A stretch of DNA of 64,000 nt from positions 1-64,000 of the forward strand of contig JANQMC010000167.1 in assembly GCA_028280305.1 (NCBI GenBank), read 5' to 3'. The DNA is from Pelagibius sp. Its GTDB lineage: Bacteria; Pseudomonadota; Alphaproteobacteria; Kiloniellales; Kiloniellaceae. Shown piece by piece: positions 20,322 through 28,868 of this stretch (position 1 is the stretch's first letter; each line of letters begins with the position of its first letter). Made by a program: the position numbers and the translations under genes. The notes under the pieces are model-generated. The model did no database searches and was not told the origin of the DNA. It worked only from the letters and a program-made list of their open reading frames with translations.

Positions 20322-21482
20322 ATGGATCTCGCGCTATCAGACGAACAGCAGATGATCGTCGATACGGTTCGCCGCTTCGTCGAAACCGAGATCTATCCCC
20401 ATGAGGCCGAGGTCGAAAAAACCGGCCAGGTGCCGCCGGAACTGGGGGCGGAGATCAAACGCAAATGCCTGGACCTGGGTTTCTATGCCGCCAACCTGCC
20501 GGAGGCGGTCGGCGGGGGCGGCCTCGGTCACCTCGACTTTACCCTCTTGGAGCGCGAATTGGGCCGCGGATCGCAAGCCCTGACCGTTTTCTTCGGCCGT
20601 CCCTCCGGCATTCTCATGGCCTGCGAAGGCGAACAGCGCGAGCGCTACCTGCTGCCGACGGTGCGCGGCGAGAAGACCGACGCCCTGGCCATGACCGAAC
20701 CCGACGCCGGCTCCGACGTCAGGGGCATGAAATGCGCGGCCCGCGAAGACCGCGGCGACTGGGTGATCAACGGCTCGAAGCATTTCATCAGCCATGCCGA
20801 CATCGCCGACTTCGTCATCGCCTTCGTCGCCACGGGTGAGGAAGAAACTTCGCGGGGCCCAAAGAAACGCATCACCTGTTTTTTGGTCGACCGCGGCACG
20901 CCGGGTTTTGAGATCCGTCCCGGGTACAATTCGGTAAGCCACCGCGGTTATCACAACTGCATCCTCGATTTCGACAACTGCCGGATACCCAAGACCCAGA
21001 TTCTGGGCGAAGTGCACCGCGGCTTCGACATCGCCAACACCTGGCTCTACGGCACACGCCTGACGGTGGCGGCGATGTGTGTCGGGCGCGCGCGCCGGGC
21101 CTTTGATCTCGCCTTGCCCTACGCCGCCGAGCGCAAACAGTTCGGCCAGCCCATCGGGCGCTTCCAAGGCGTCTCCTTCAAGCTGGCCGACATGGTAACG
21201 GAGATCGATGCCGCCGACTGGTTGACCCTCGCCGCGGCCTGGCGGCTCGACAAAGGCTTGCCGGCCAACCGGGAGATTGCCAGCGCCAAACTCTACGCGA
21301 CGGAGATGCTGGCCCGCGTCACCGACGAAGCCATCCAGATCTTCGGCGGCATGGGGCTGATGGACGACCTGCCGCTGGAGCGTTTCTGGCGTGACGCCCG
21401 GGTCGAACGCATCTGGGACGGCACCTCCGAGATCCAACGCCATATCATCTCCCGCGACCTGCTGCGCCCTCTGGGGTCCTAG
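20322..21482 (+). CDS. Acyl-CoA dehydrogenase
   Basis: This 386-residue FAD enzyme introduces an alpha,beta double bond into an acyl-CoA. ALAMTEPDAGSDVRGMK and GDWVINGSKHFISHADIADF are the FAD and substrate motifs. IQIFGGMGLMDDLPLERFWR leads to WDGTSEIQR, whose E370 is at the expected catalytic-base position. It is the first gene of an operon with an ADP-forming acyl-CoA synthetase, a CaiD-like hydratase, a CaiB-like CoA transferase and a GST. Its role is probably like that of CaiA or a gamma-butyrobetainyl-CoA dehydrogenase; the exact acyl chain is not determined. A GGAGGAAG ribosome site precedes the start. Confidence 0.9.
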   Translation: MDLALSDEQQMIVDTVRRFVETEIYPHEAEVEKTGQVPPELGAEIKRKCLDLGFYAANLPEAVGGGGLGHLDFTLLERELGRGSQALTVFFGRPSGILMACEGEQRERYLLPTVRGEKTDALAMTEPDAGSDVRGMKCAAREDRGDWVINGSKHFISHADIADFVIAFVATGEEETSRGPKKRITCFLVDRGTPGFEIRPGYNSVSHRGYHNCILDFDNCRIPKTQILGEVHRGFDIANTWLYGTRLTVAAMCVGRARRAFDLALPYAAERKQFGQPIGRFQGVSFKLADMVTEIDAADWLTLAAAWRLDKGLPANREIASAKLYATEMLARVTDEAIQIFGGMGLMDDLPLERFWRDARVERIWDGTSEIQRHIISRDLLRPLGS

Positions 21483-21485
21483 GTC

Positions 21486-23564
21486 TTGCGGTCGCTCGAA
21501 CGCCTGCTGCATCCGAAGACCATTGCCGTCATCGGCGGTGCACAGGCCGCCGCCGTCATCGAGCAGTGCCGACGGCTGAGCTATGACGGCGAGATCTGGC
21601 CGCTGCACCCGACACGCCATGAAGTCGGCGGCCTTTCGGCGTTTCGCTCCCTCGCCGAGTTGCCCGCCGCCCCCGATGCCGCCTTCATCGGCGTGAACCG
21701 CGAGACAACAGTCGACCTCGTCGCCGGTCTCGCCGCCATCGGCGCCGGCGGCGCGGTCTGCTACGCCTCCGGGTTTCGCGAGGCCAGTGACGAAGGTGCC
21801 CGGCTGCAATCCGCCCTTGTCGAGGCAGCAGACCGGATGCCGGTGATCGGTCCGAACTGCTATGGGCTGATCAACTACGCAGCAGGCGCGGCCCTCTGGC
21901 CGGATCAACAGGGCGGGCAGCGCCTCGCCGCGGGCGAACGGGGCGTCGCCATTATCATGCAGTCGTCCAATATCGCCATCAACCTCACCATGCAGCGCCG
22001 CGGCCTGCCGCTCGCCTATATGCTGACCGCCGGCAATCAGGCCCAGACCGGCCTCTCCGACCTTGCATTGGCGGTACTGGACGATCCGGCCGTAACGGCC
22101 CTCGGCCTGCATATCGAAGGCATCGATTCCAGCACCGCCATGGAAGCCGTCGCGGCAAAGGCCCGAGACCTCAAAAAGCCCATCGTCGCCATGAAGATGG
22201 GGCGCAGCGCAGAAGCGCGGGCCGTCGGCCTTTCACACTCCGCCTCCCTCGCCGGCAACGACCGCGCCGCCGATGCTTTCTTCCAGCGTCTCGGCATCGC
22301 CCGCGTCGACAGCCTGCCGAGCTTTCTGGAGACCCTGAAGCTGCTGCATATGATCGGACCGCTGCCAGGCAGGCGGTTGTCATCCATGAGCTGTTCCGGC
22401 GGCGAAGCCTGCCTGATGGCCGACGCCATCTCAGACCGCCGGGTGGCCTTCGGCGACATCGGGGCCAGGGCACGGCAGGAACTGCAGCAGGTCCTCGGCC
22501 CCAAAGTCACAATCGCCCAACCTCTCGACTATCACACCTATATCTGGGCGGATCAGCCCGCCATGACCGCGGCCTTTCAGGCGATGTTCTCCGATGGCTT
22601 CGACCTCAATCTCGTGGTCTTGGATTTTCCCCGCGACGACCGCTGCGACACCGGGCTGTGGTGGCCGACCGTCGAAGCGGCAGCCGAGGCCGCGGCGACC
22701 TGCAATGCCAGAACCGCCATCCTCGCCAGCCTGCCGGAGAACATGACCGAAGATCAGGCCAAAACCCTGATGCAGCGCGGCCTGGTGCCGCTCTGCGGCG
22801 TGACAGAGGCGCTCGACGCCGCCGAGGCCGCCGCGACGATCGGAGAGGCCTGGGCGCAGCCGGCACCGATGCCGCTTCATCGAAGGAGAGTTGCCTCATG
22901 CGAGAAACCGCACGCGATTGATGAGGCCACGGCCAAGGCGCGGCTCAACCTGCATGGGATTGCTGTTCCGCAAGGCTGCCGGATCGATGATCTGTCTTCC
23001 GCTGCAGAGGCCGCCGAGCGCATCGGTTTCCCGCTCGCCCTGAAGGTCCTCGGCCTCGCCCACAAGAGCGATACCGGCAGCCTGCGCCTCAATCTGAACA
23101 ATCAGGCGGCGCTTGCGCAGGCCGTCGAAGATCTGCGCGGAGGCGGACAGGGTCTCTACCTGGAAGCCATGGTTGCGGCGCCGGTTTGCGAGGTTATCGT
23201 CGGCCTGACCCACGATCCGCAGTTCGGCCTTGTGCTGACCCTCGGGATGGGTGGCGTCCTGGTGGAGATCCTGGACGACACGCGATGCCTGCTGCTGCCG
23301 AGCAGCCGCGCCGAGGTGGCAGCGTCCCTGGACAGCCTGCGCGCGGCGCCGCTGCTGAACGGCTACCGTGGCCGGGCGGCCGCAGACAAAGCCGCGCTGC
23401 TGGATCTCATTATGGCGGTGCAGGACTTCGCCCTGGCGAAGGAAACATCGCTCCTGGAACTGGACATCAACCCGGTTATCGTCTGTGCCGAAGGCGAGGG
23501 CGCCTTTGCCGCCGACGCTTTGATCGTAGAAGAGGAAAGACCCCATGGCTCATTCAAAGCATGA
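21486..23564 (+). CDS. ADP-forming acetate--CoA ligase family protein (fused alpha/beta acyl-CoA synthetase)
   Basis: This 692-residue protein fuses a CoA-binding and ligase-like alpha part (about 1-460) to an ATP-grasp beta part (about 470-692). It would make an acyl-CoA from the free acid with ATP, releasing ADP and phosphate. Visible motifs are LLHPKTIAVIGG at the N-terminus, VIGPNCYGLINY, and AVGLSHSASLAGND with H251 as the likely phospho-histidine (HTG is more usual). GFPLALKVLGLAHKSDTG and LLELDINPVIV form the ATP-grasp part. The start is a TTG three bases after the preceding stop. In this operon it probably activates the substrate acid. Confidence 0.86.
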   Translation: MRSLERLLHPKTIAVIGGAQAAAVIEQCRRLSYDGEIWPLHPTRHEVGGLSAFRSLAELPAAPDAAFIGVNRETTVDLVAGLAAIGAGGAVCYASGFREASDEGARLQSALVEAADRMPVIGPNCYGLINYAAGAALWPDQQGGQRLAAGERGVAIIMQSSNIAINLTMQRRGLPLAYMLTAGNQAQTGLSDLALAVLDDPAVTALGLHIEGIDSSTAMEAVAAKARDLKKPIVAMKMGRSAEARAVGLSHSASLAGNDRAADAFFQRLGIARVDSLPSFLETLKLLHMIGPLPGRRLSSMSCSGGEACLMADAISDRRVAFGDIGARARQELQQVLGPKVTIAQPLDYHTYIWADQPAMTAAFQAMFSDGFDLNLVVLDFPRDDRCDTGLWWPTVEAAAEAAATCNARTAILASLPENMTEDQAKTLMQRGLVPLCGVTEALDAAEAAATIGEAWAQPAPMPLHRRRVASCEKPHAIDEATAKARLNLHGIAVPQGCRIDDLSSAAEAAERIGFPLALKVLGLAHKSDTGSLRLNLNNQAALAQAVEDLRGGGQGLYLEAMVAAPVCEVIVGLTHDPQFGLVLTLGMGGVLVEILDDTRCLLLPSSRAEVAASLDSLRAAPLLNGYRGRAAADKAALLDLIMAVQDFALAKETSLLELDINPVIVCAEGEGAFAADALIVEEERPHGSFKA

Positions 23565-24339
23565 CGTCATCTCGACACAAAGGGAAGGCGGTGTTCTGTC
23601 GGTCACTCTGGACCGGCCCAAGGCCAACGCCATCGATCTCGCAACCAGCCGAACGATGGGCGAGACGTTCAAAGCATTCCGTGACGACCCGGAGTTGCGG
23701 GTTGCGATCCTAAGCACAGCCGGCGACCGCTTCTTCTCCGCCGGCTGGGACCTGAAGGCAGCCGCGGCGGGCGATGCGGTCGACGGAGACTACGGCGTCG
23801 GCGGCTTCGGCGGGCTGCAGGAACTGCGCGGTCTCAACAAGCCGGTCATCGCCGCAGTGAACGGCATGGCGGTGGGCGGCGGCTTCGAACTGGCGCTGTC
23901 CTGCGATCTGATCCTGGCCTCGGAAGACGCAACTTTCGCTCTGCCGGAGATACGCGCGGGCACCCTCGCCGATGCGGCCACGGTGAAACTGCCCAAGCGG
24001 ATGCCCTACCACGTCGCCATGGATCTGCTGCTCACCGGCCGCTGGATGGATGCAGCGGAGGCCAAGCACTGGGGCCTGGTGAACGAGGTGCTGCCGAAGG
24101 AAAAACTGATGGAGCGGGTCTGGGAATTGGCCCGCCTTCTGGAATCCGGCCCGCCGCTGGTCTTCGCTGCCATCAAGGAGGTTGCGCGGGAAGCCGAAGC
24201 GCTCAGTTTTCAGGACGCCATGAACCGGATCACCAAGCGCCAGTTCGCCACCGTCGATAAACTCTACGGCAGCGAGGACGGCCTGGAGGGCTTCCGCGCC
24301 TTCGCGGAAAAGCGCGATCCGGTCTGGAAAGGCCGCTAG
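23545..24339 (+). CDS. caiD: CaiD-like enoyl-CoA hydratase (carnitinyl-CoA dehydratase family)
   Basis: This 264-residue crotonase-fold protein resembles E. coli CaiD closely. FFSAGWDLKAAAAGD, KPVIAAVNGMAVGGGFELAL and the C-terminal AFAEKRDPVWKGR are close to what I recall of CaiD. CaiD interconverts carnitinyl-CoA and crotonobetainyl-CoA. The oxyanion-hole segment is around SAGWDL and the hydratase acid region is LPEIRAG. It overlaps the 3' end of the synthetase gene by 20 bases. Its neighbours support a role in a carnitine-like or butyrobetaine pathway, though a branched or aromatic acyl-CoA substrate cannot be excluded. Confidence 0.8.
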   Translation: MAHSKHDVISTQREGGVLSVTLDRPKANAIDLATSRTMGETFKAFRDDPELRVAILSTAGDRFFSAGWDLKAAAAGDAVDGDYGVGGFGGLQELRGLNKPVIAAVNGMAVGGGFELALSCDLILASEDATFALPEIRAGTLADAATVKLPKRMPYHVAMDLLLTGRWMDAAEAKHWGLVNEVLPKEKLMERVWELARLLESGPPLVFAAIKEVAREAEALSFQDAMNRITKRQFATVDKLYGSEDGLEGFRAFAEKRDPVWKGR

Positions 24340-24394
24340 CAGACGGTCGGATCTGCATGCTGCAACGGCGGCGGATTGCTGCCAGAATGCGCCA

Positions 24395-24458
24395 GAGAAC
24401 CCAGAATTGGGAGAACCCAGAATTGGGAGAACCCAGAATTGGGAGAACGCAGGATGGG
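24395..24458. repeat. Tandem repeat, four 16-base units before the CoA-transferase gene
   Basis: Three perfect copies of GAGAACCCAGAATTGG lie end to end (24395-24410, 24411-24426, 24427-24442), followed by a fourth copy with three mismatches (24443-24458). The array fills most of the spacer between the CaiD-like and CaiB-like genes and ends 11 bases before the ATG. Each repeat junction carries a GGGAGA ribosome-site-like stretch. Copy number could change by slippage and alter translation of the downstream gene. Confidence 0.9.
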
Positions 24459-24469
24459 AGCGTGAGGAA

Positions 24470-25684
24470 ATGCCCGGACCGCTTGACGGCTTCAAGGTAA
24501 TCGATCTGACAACCATGGTCTCCGGCCCCCTGGGAACCATGATCCTGGCCGACCAGGGCGCCGATGTGATCAAGGTGGAAACCCCCAACGGAGGCGACCA
24601 CACGCGGCAGGTGGCAACTCGGCGCAACGGCTTCTCCGCCTCGTTTCTCAACAACAACCGCAACAAGCGCTCCATCGCCCTCAACCTGAAGACGCCGGAG
24701 GGCCTGGAAGCCGTAAAGCGACTGGTGCGCGACGCCGACGTTTTCATCCAGAACTTCCGGCCCGGGGTGATCGAGCGTCTGGGTCTGGGCTACGAAGTCC
24801 TGCGCGACCTCAACCCCAAGCTCGTCTATGCCTCCATCAGCGGTTTCGGTTTCGAAGGGCCCTTTGCCCAGAAGCCGGTTTTCGATCCACTCATCCAGTG
24901 CCTATCGGGGCTCACCACCGTGCAGGCCGGCGCCGATGAAGAGCGCCCGCGCCTGGTGCGCACCATCCTGCCGGACAAGCTGACCGGCTTTGCCATGGCG
25001 CAGGCGGTCTGCGCCGCGCTGCTGGCGCGCAGCCGCACGGGCGAGGGGCAGCACATCCGCCTGTCGATGCTCGACGCGGTCTTGTCGTTTCTCTGGGGTT
25101 CCGACATGGGCGGTCATACCTTCGTCGGCGACGAGATGGAGAAGGAAACCGCCCAGAGCTTCATCGACCTGATCTATGAGACCAAGGATGGTTTCATCTC
25201 CGTTGCCGTCATGCGCCACAAGGAGTGGTGCGGCCTCGCCCGTGCCGTCGGGCGGCCCGAGTGGCTCGATGATCCGCGTTTCCAGGACTCTGAAGGCCTG
25301 GACCGGCACAAACACGCCCGCCTGGAACTGACCCAGGAGGCGCTGAGGAAACGCACAGCCGAAGACTGGATCGAACGCCTGGAAGCGGAGGGCGTGCCCT
25401 GCGCCCCGGTGCTGACCCGGCGCGAAGCGATCCGCCATCCCCAGGCCGCCGCCAACGGCATCGTTATGGAAAACGACCATCCGGTGGCGGGCCGCCTGCG
25501 TCAGGCACGCCCGCCTGCCGTCTTCTCTGCGACCTCGCCGGAGCATCGTTTCGGCGCCCCGGCTCTGGGCGGCCACACGCGGGAGATATTGGCAGCGGCC
25601 GGTTACGCGGAAGCAGAGATCGAAGCGATGATCGAAAACGGCAGCGCCGCCGAAAGCAATCCCAGGAACGAGGACGCCGCATGA
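24470..25684 (+). CDS. CaiB/BaiF-type (class III) CoA transferase
   Basis: This 404-residue class III CoA transferase moves CoA between acids. LDGFKVIDLTTMVSGPLGTM and LADQGADVIKVE are the N-terminal nucleotide-binding-like motifs. The catalytic aspartate is D169 in TILPDKLTGFAMAQ, at the same position as in formyl-CoA transferase. TGEGQHIRLSMLDAVLSFLW follows. I chose the ATG at 24470, with GAGGAA just before it, rather than the upstream in-frame start inside the tandem repeat. It ends in an ATGA overlap with the GST gene. The operon context suggests a carnitine/crotonobetaine-like CoA donor and acceptor pair. Confidence 0.9.
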   Translation: MPGPLDGFKVIDLTTMVSGPLGTMILADQGADVIKVETPNGGDHTRQVATRRNGFSASFLNNNRNKRSIALNLKTPEGLEAVKRLVRDADVFIQNFRPGVIERLGLGYEVLRDLNPKLVYASISGFGFEGPFAQKPVFDPLIQCLSGLTTVQAGADEERPRLVRTILPDKLTGFAMAQAVCAALLARSRTGEGQHIRLSMLDAVLSFLWGSDMGGHTFVGDEMEKETAQSFIDLIYETKDGFISVAVMRHKEWCGLARAVGRPEWLDDPRFQDSEGLDRHKHARLELTQEALRKRTAEDWIERLEAEGVPCAPVLTRREAIRHPQAAANGIVMENDHPVAGRLRQARPPAVFSATSPEHRFGAPALGGHTREILAAAGYAEAEIEAMIENGSAAESNPRNEDAA

Positions 25685-26382
25685 TCGACTTCTACTTCGC
25701 CCCGACGCCGAACGGTTGGAAGGTCGCCATCATGCTGGAGGAATGCGGCCTGCCCTACCGCACCCACCTGATGAAGCTTTCCGAGGGCGATCAGTTCAAA
25801 CCCGACTATCTGGCGATCAGCCCCAACGCCAAGATGCCGGCTATCGTCGACAACGATACGGGAGGCGACACGGTCAGCGTCTTCGAAAGCGGCGCCATCC
25901 TGTTCTACCTTGCGGAAAAAACCGGGCGTTTCATGCCCGACAGCCCGCTGGGCCGCAAAGAGACACTGGAATGGCTGTTCTGGCAGGTCGGCAACCAGGG
26001 GCCCATGGCCGGCCAACTCAGCCACTTCAAGAACTACGCGCCCGAGGGAGAGGACTATGGCTTCAAGCGCTATCTCGGCGAATACGAACGCAGTCTCGCG
26101 GTTCTGGAACGGCGACTGGCGGATCGCGATTACATTCTGGGCGACTACTCCATCGCCGACATGATCGCCTTTCCCTGGGTCTTCATCGCCAAGCCTTTGG
26201 GCTCCAAGCTCGACGATTTCCCCCGCGTCGCGGACTGGCGCGGGCGCATCAAAGAGCGTCCGGCGGTACGCCGCGCCATCGATCTGCACAAGGACAAACA
26301 GAACCGCGGCAAACACACGGCTGAGAACAACAGCCTGCTGTTCAATCAGACGGCCGAGCATCTGAAAGCAGACACACCCTGA
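25681..26382 (+). CDS. Glutathione S-transferase family protein (YfcG/Nu-like)
   Basis: This 233-residue protein has a thioredoxin-like N-terminal domain (FYFAPTPNGWKVAIMLEEC, YLAISPNAKMPAIVD, FESGAILFYLAEKTGRF) and an all-helical C-terminal domain. The TPNxxK start is typical of the YfcG/YghU (Nu) class, which binds glutathione and can reduce disulfides. It overlaps the CoA-transferase stop by four bases and is the last gene of the acyl-CoA operon. It may remove reactive intermediates or act on thioester adducts; the sequence does not show which. Confidence 0.88.
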   Translation: MIDFYFAPTPNGWKVAIMLEECGLPYRTHLMKLSEGDQFKPDYLAISPNAKMPAIVDNDTGGDTVSVFESGAILFYLAEKTGRFMPDSPLGRKETLEWLFWQVGNQGPMAGQLSHFKNYAPEGEDYGFKRYLGEYERSLAVLERRLADRDYILGDYSIADMIAFPWVFIAKPLGSKLDDFPRVADWRGRIKERPAVRRAIDLHKDKQNRGKHTAENNSLLFNQTAEHLKADTP

Positions 26383-26472
26383 ACGGGCAGCAACAAATCT
26401 GACGCAAATCCTTCATCGGCAGGACGCATGCTTACGCCAAGTTGGATTTTTACCCGCTTTACGGAGAATCCG

Positions 26473-28698
26473 ATGTTCCGCCCTCTTCTCGCCGTCGGCC
26501 TGACGGCCGGTGCTGCCTTGCTCGCCCCGGCGGCCCTGGCGCCCGCCAAGGCGACCGAGCCCTTTACCCGCATTGCCTCTTTCCCAATCTTTCAGAACCT
26601 GCCCGAAGGGACGGATCCGACGACAGAAACGGTCGCTGAGATCGTTACCTCGGCGATGGACGGCAAGCTGCTGGTCTATACCGACTCCGAACTGGAAGCC
26701 ATCGGCAAGGTCGATATCAGCGATGCCGCCAATCCCGAGGCCGCCGGCGTCATCATGCTCGGCGGCGAGCCCACCTCGGTCGCGGTTCTGGGCAAGCACG
26801 CCTACGTCGGCGTGAATACCTCAGAAAGCTATGAGGAGCCCTCCGGCCACGTCGCGGTGATCGAGATTGAAAGCGGCAAGATCGCAGCCACCTGCGATGT
26901 GCAAGGCCAGCCCGACAGCGTGGCGATCAGCCCCGACGGCAGCTATCTCGCCATTGCGATCGAAAACGAGCGCGACGAAGACCTGAACGACGGCGTAATC
27001 CCGCAGTTGCCCGCCGGGCATCTCGCCAGCTTCCGGATCGACGACTCGGGCATGCTGGCCAACTGTACGGCGGTGACAGTGACCGACCTGACCGGTCTGG
27101 CCGAGATCGCGCCGACCGACCCGGAACCGGAGTTCGTCGCGATCAACGGCCGCAATCAGGCCGTGGTCACCCTGCAGGAAAACAACCACATCGCCGTGGT
27201 CGATCTGACCGCCAACAAGGTGATGTCTCACTTCTCCGCCGGCGCCGTCGATCTCGACGGCATCGATGCCACCCGCGACGGCATCATCAGCCTCACCGAA
27301 AGCAAGACCGGCCTACGGCGCGAACCCGATGCGGTGGCCTGGCTGGACGACAATCGTTTCGTCACCGCCAACGAGGGGGACTACGAAGGCGGTTCCCGCG
27401 GCTTCAGCGTTTTCTCCGCCGATGGCAGCCTTCTGTATGATTCCGGTACGCTGACCGAACGCCTCGCCGCTTCCCTGGGCCACTACCCGGAAAAACGCTC
27501 GGGCAAGAAGGGCAGCGAGCCCGAAGGCGTGGCGGTCGGAACTTTTGCCGGCGAGCGCCTCGTCATGGTCGGCCTTGAGCGCGCCAACCTCGTCGTTCTT
27601 TTCCGCGACGCCGGCGACGGCGGCATGGAACTGCTGCAGGCCCTGCCCTCCGGCGGTGTCGGTCCCGAGGGGATCACGACAGTTGCATCACGCGGCCTGA
27701 TCGTCATCTCCAATGAGAAGGACAGCGCCGAAGACAAGCTGCGCTCGACCATTGCGATCTACCAGCAAGGCGGTGAGGGTCCGGTACTGCCGCAGATCGT
27801 CTCCGCCGACGGACCAGACGGCGCCCCCATCGGCTGGGGCGCGCTCTCCGGTCTCGCCGCCAATCCGAGCGATCCCTCGATCCTCTATGCGGTGAACGAC
27901 AGCTTCTACAGCGTCGGCAATATCTACACCCTGGACGTTTCCGCCGAGCCCACCCGCATCATCGCAGCGCAAACCATCACCAGGAACGGTGCGCCGGTCG
28001 AAAATCTCGATCTCGAAGGCATCGCTGCGGCGCCCGACGGCAGCTTCTATGTCGCCTCCGAAGGTCATCCCAAGAAGGATCGGCCCAGCCTGATCCTTCA
28101 TGTCCTGCCCGACGGCGAAGTGGCGCGGGAGATCACGCTGCCGGATTCGCTGGAAGCCGAGAAGAAACGCTTCGGCCTGGAAGGCATCGCGCTCGCAGAC
28201 AACAGGCTCTATGTCGCGGTCCAGCGGGAATGGAACGACGACCCCAAGGGCATGACCAAGATCCTGAGCCTGGATCTGGGCAGCGACACCTGGGGTGTCA
28301 TGCACTATCCGCTCGACAAGCCCGAAAGCGCCGCCGGCGGATGGGTCGGCCTCAGCGAAATCGCCGCCCTGGGCAATGGCCGCTTCGCCATTCTGGAGCG
28401 CGACAACCAGGCCGGCACCGAGGCCGCCATCAAGCGGGTCTATGAAATCGACCTCGACGGCGTCACGGCGGCACCGCTTGGCCAGACCCCGCCGGTGCTG
28501 ACCAAGTCCCTCGCCATCGACCTGCTGCCGAAGCTGCAGGCCGCCAACGGCTGGACTGCGGACAAGGTGGAAGGCCTGACCCTCGCCGCCGACGGCCAAC
28601 TCTATGCGGTCACCGACAACGACGGCGTCGATGACTCTCCCGGCGAGAGCCTTTTCCTTCGCCTCGGCACCGCCAACGAACGGCAGGCGAGCAAGTAG
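26473..28698 (+). CDS. Exported phytase/esterase-like beta-propeller protein
   Basis: This 741-residue protein starts with a signal peptide (MFRPLLAVGLTAGAALLAPA, cleavage probably after AKA near residue 27). The first part looks like a YVTN-type beta-propeller (about 60-440), with the calcium-loop-like DATRDGIISLTE near 257-268. The second part has the esterase-like phytase motifs NLDLEGIAAAPDGSFYVASEG, GLEGIALADNRLYVA and DKVEGLTLAADGQLYAVTDN. I chose the ATG at 26473 with a GGAG ribosome site. It probably acts in the periplasm on phosphate esters or polymers; the substrate is not identifiable. It stands alone between the acyl-CoA operon and a terminator. Confidence 0.78.
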   Translation: MFRPLLAVGLTAGAALLAPAALAPAKATEPFTRIASFPIFQNLPEGTDPTTETVAEIVTSAMDGKLLVYTDSELEAIGKVDISDAANPEAAGVIMLGGEPTSVAVLGKHAYVGVNTSESYEEPSGHVAVIEIESGKIAATCDVQGQPDSVAISPDGSYLAIAIENERDEDLNDGVIPQLPAGHLASFRIDDSGMLANCTAVTVTDLTGLAEIAPTDPEPEFVAINGRNQAVVTLQENNHIAVVDLTANKVMSHFSAGAVDLDGIDATRDGIISLTESKTGLRREPDAVAWLDDNRFVTANEGDYEGGSRGFSVFSADGSLLYDSGTLTERLAASLGHYPEKRSGKKGSEPEGVAVGTFAGERLVMVGLERANLVVLFRDAGDGGMELLQALPSGGVGPEGITTVASRGLIVISNEKDSAEDKLRSTIAIYQQGGEGPVLPQIVSADGPDGAPIGWGALSGLAANPSDPSILYAVNDSFYSVGNIYTLDVSAEPTRIIAAQTITRNGAPVENLDLEGIAAAPDGSFYVASEGHPKKDRPSLILHVLPDGEVAREITLPDSLEAEKKRFGLEGIALADNRLYVAVQREWNDDPKGMTKILSLDLGSDTWGVMHYPLDKPESAAGGWVGLSEIAALGNGRFAILERDNQAGTEAAIKRVYEIDLDGVTAAPLGQTPPVLTKSLAIDLLPKLQAANGWTADKVEGLTLAADGQLYAVTDNDGVDDSPGESLFLRLGTANERQASK

Positions 28699-28726
28699 GC
28701 AAAGCGCCTCCCAAGTGGAAAAACAG

Positions 28727-28754
28727 ACCCCGGATCGAAAGGTCCGGGGTTTTC
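28727..28754 (+). terminator. Rho-independent terminator after the phytase-like gene
   Basis: An 8-base perfect stem (ACCCCGGA with TCCGGGGT) encloses an 8-base loop and is followed by a short T-tract (TTTTCC). It begins 28 bases after the stop of the phytase-like gene, so it should end that transcript. Confidence 0.85.
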
Positions 28755-28868
28755 CTTGCCGGGCTGACGCGATGGCGGCTCGTGAGGTAGGCTGACCCGA
28801 TTCTGTGGACTGTTCACACAAAGGCGGGCAAACGCTTGATAGGCGGCAACAGACCTTCGTCAGCCGGA

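Noticed and set aside
20337-22112. 591-codon minus-strand ORF opposite the acyl-CoA dehydrogenase and ligase genes
   Set aside because: The plus-strand genes are full-length with catalytic motifs; the antisense frame has no ribosome site or domain.
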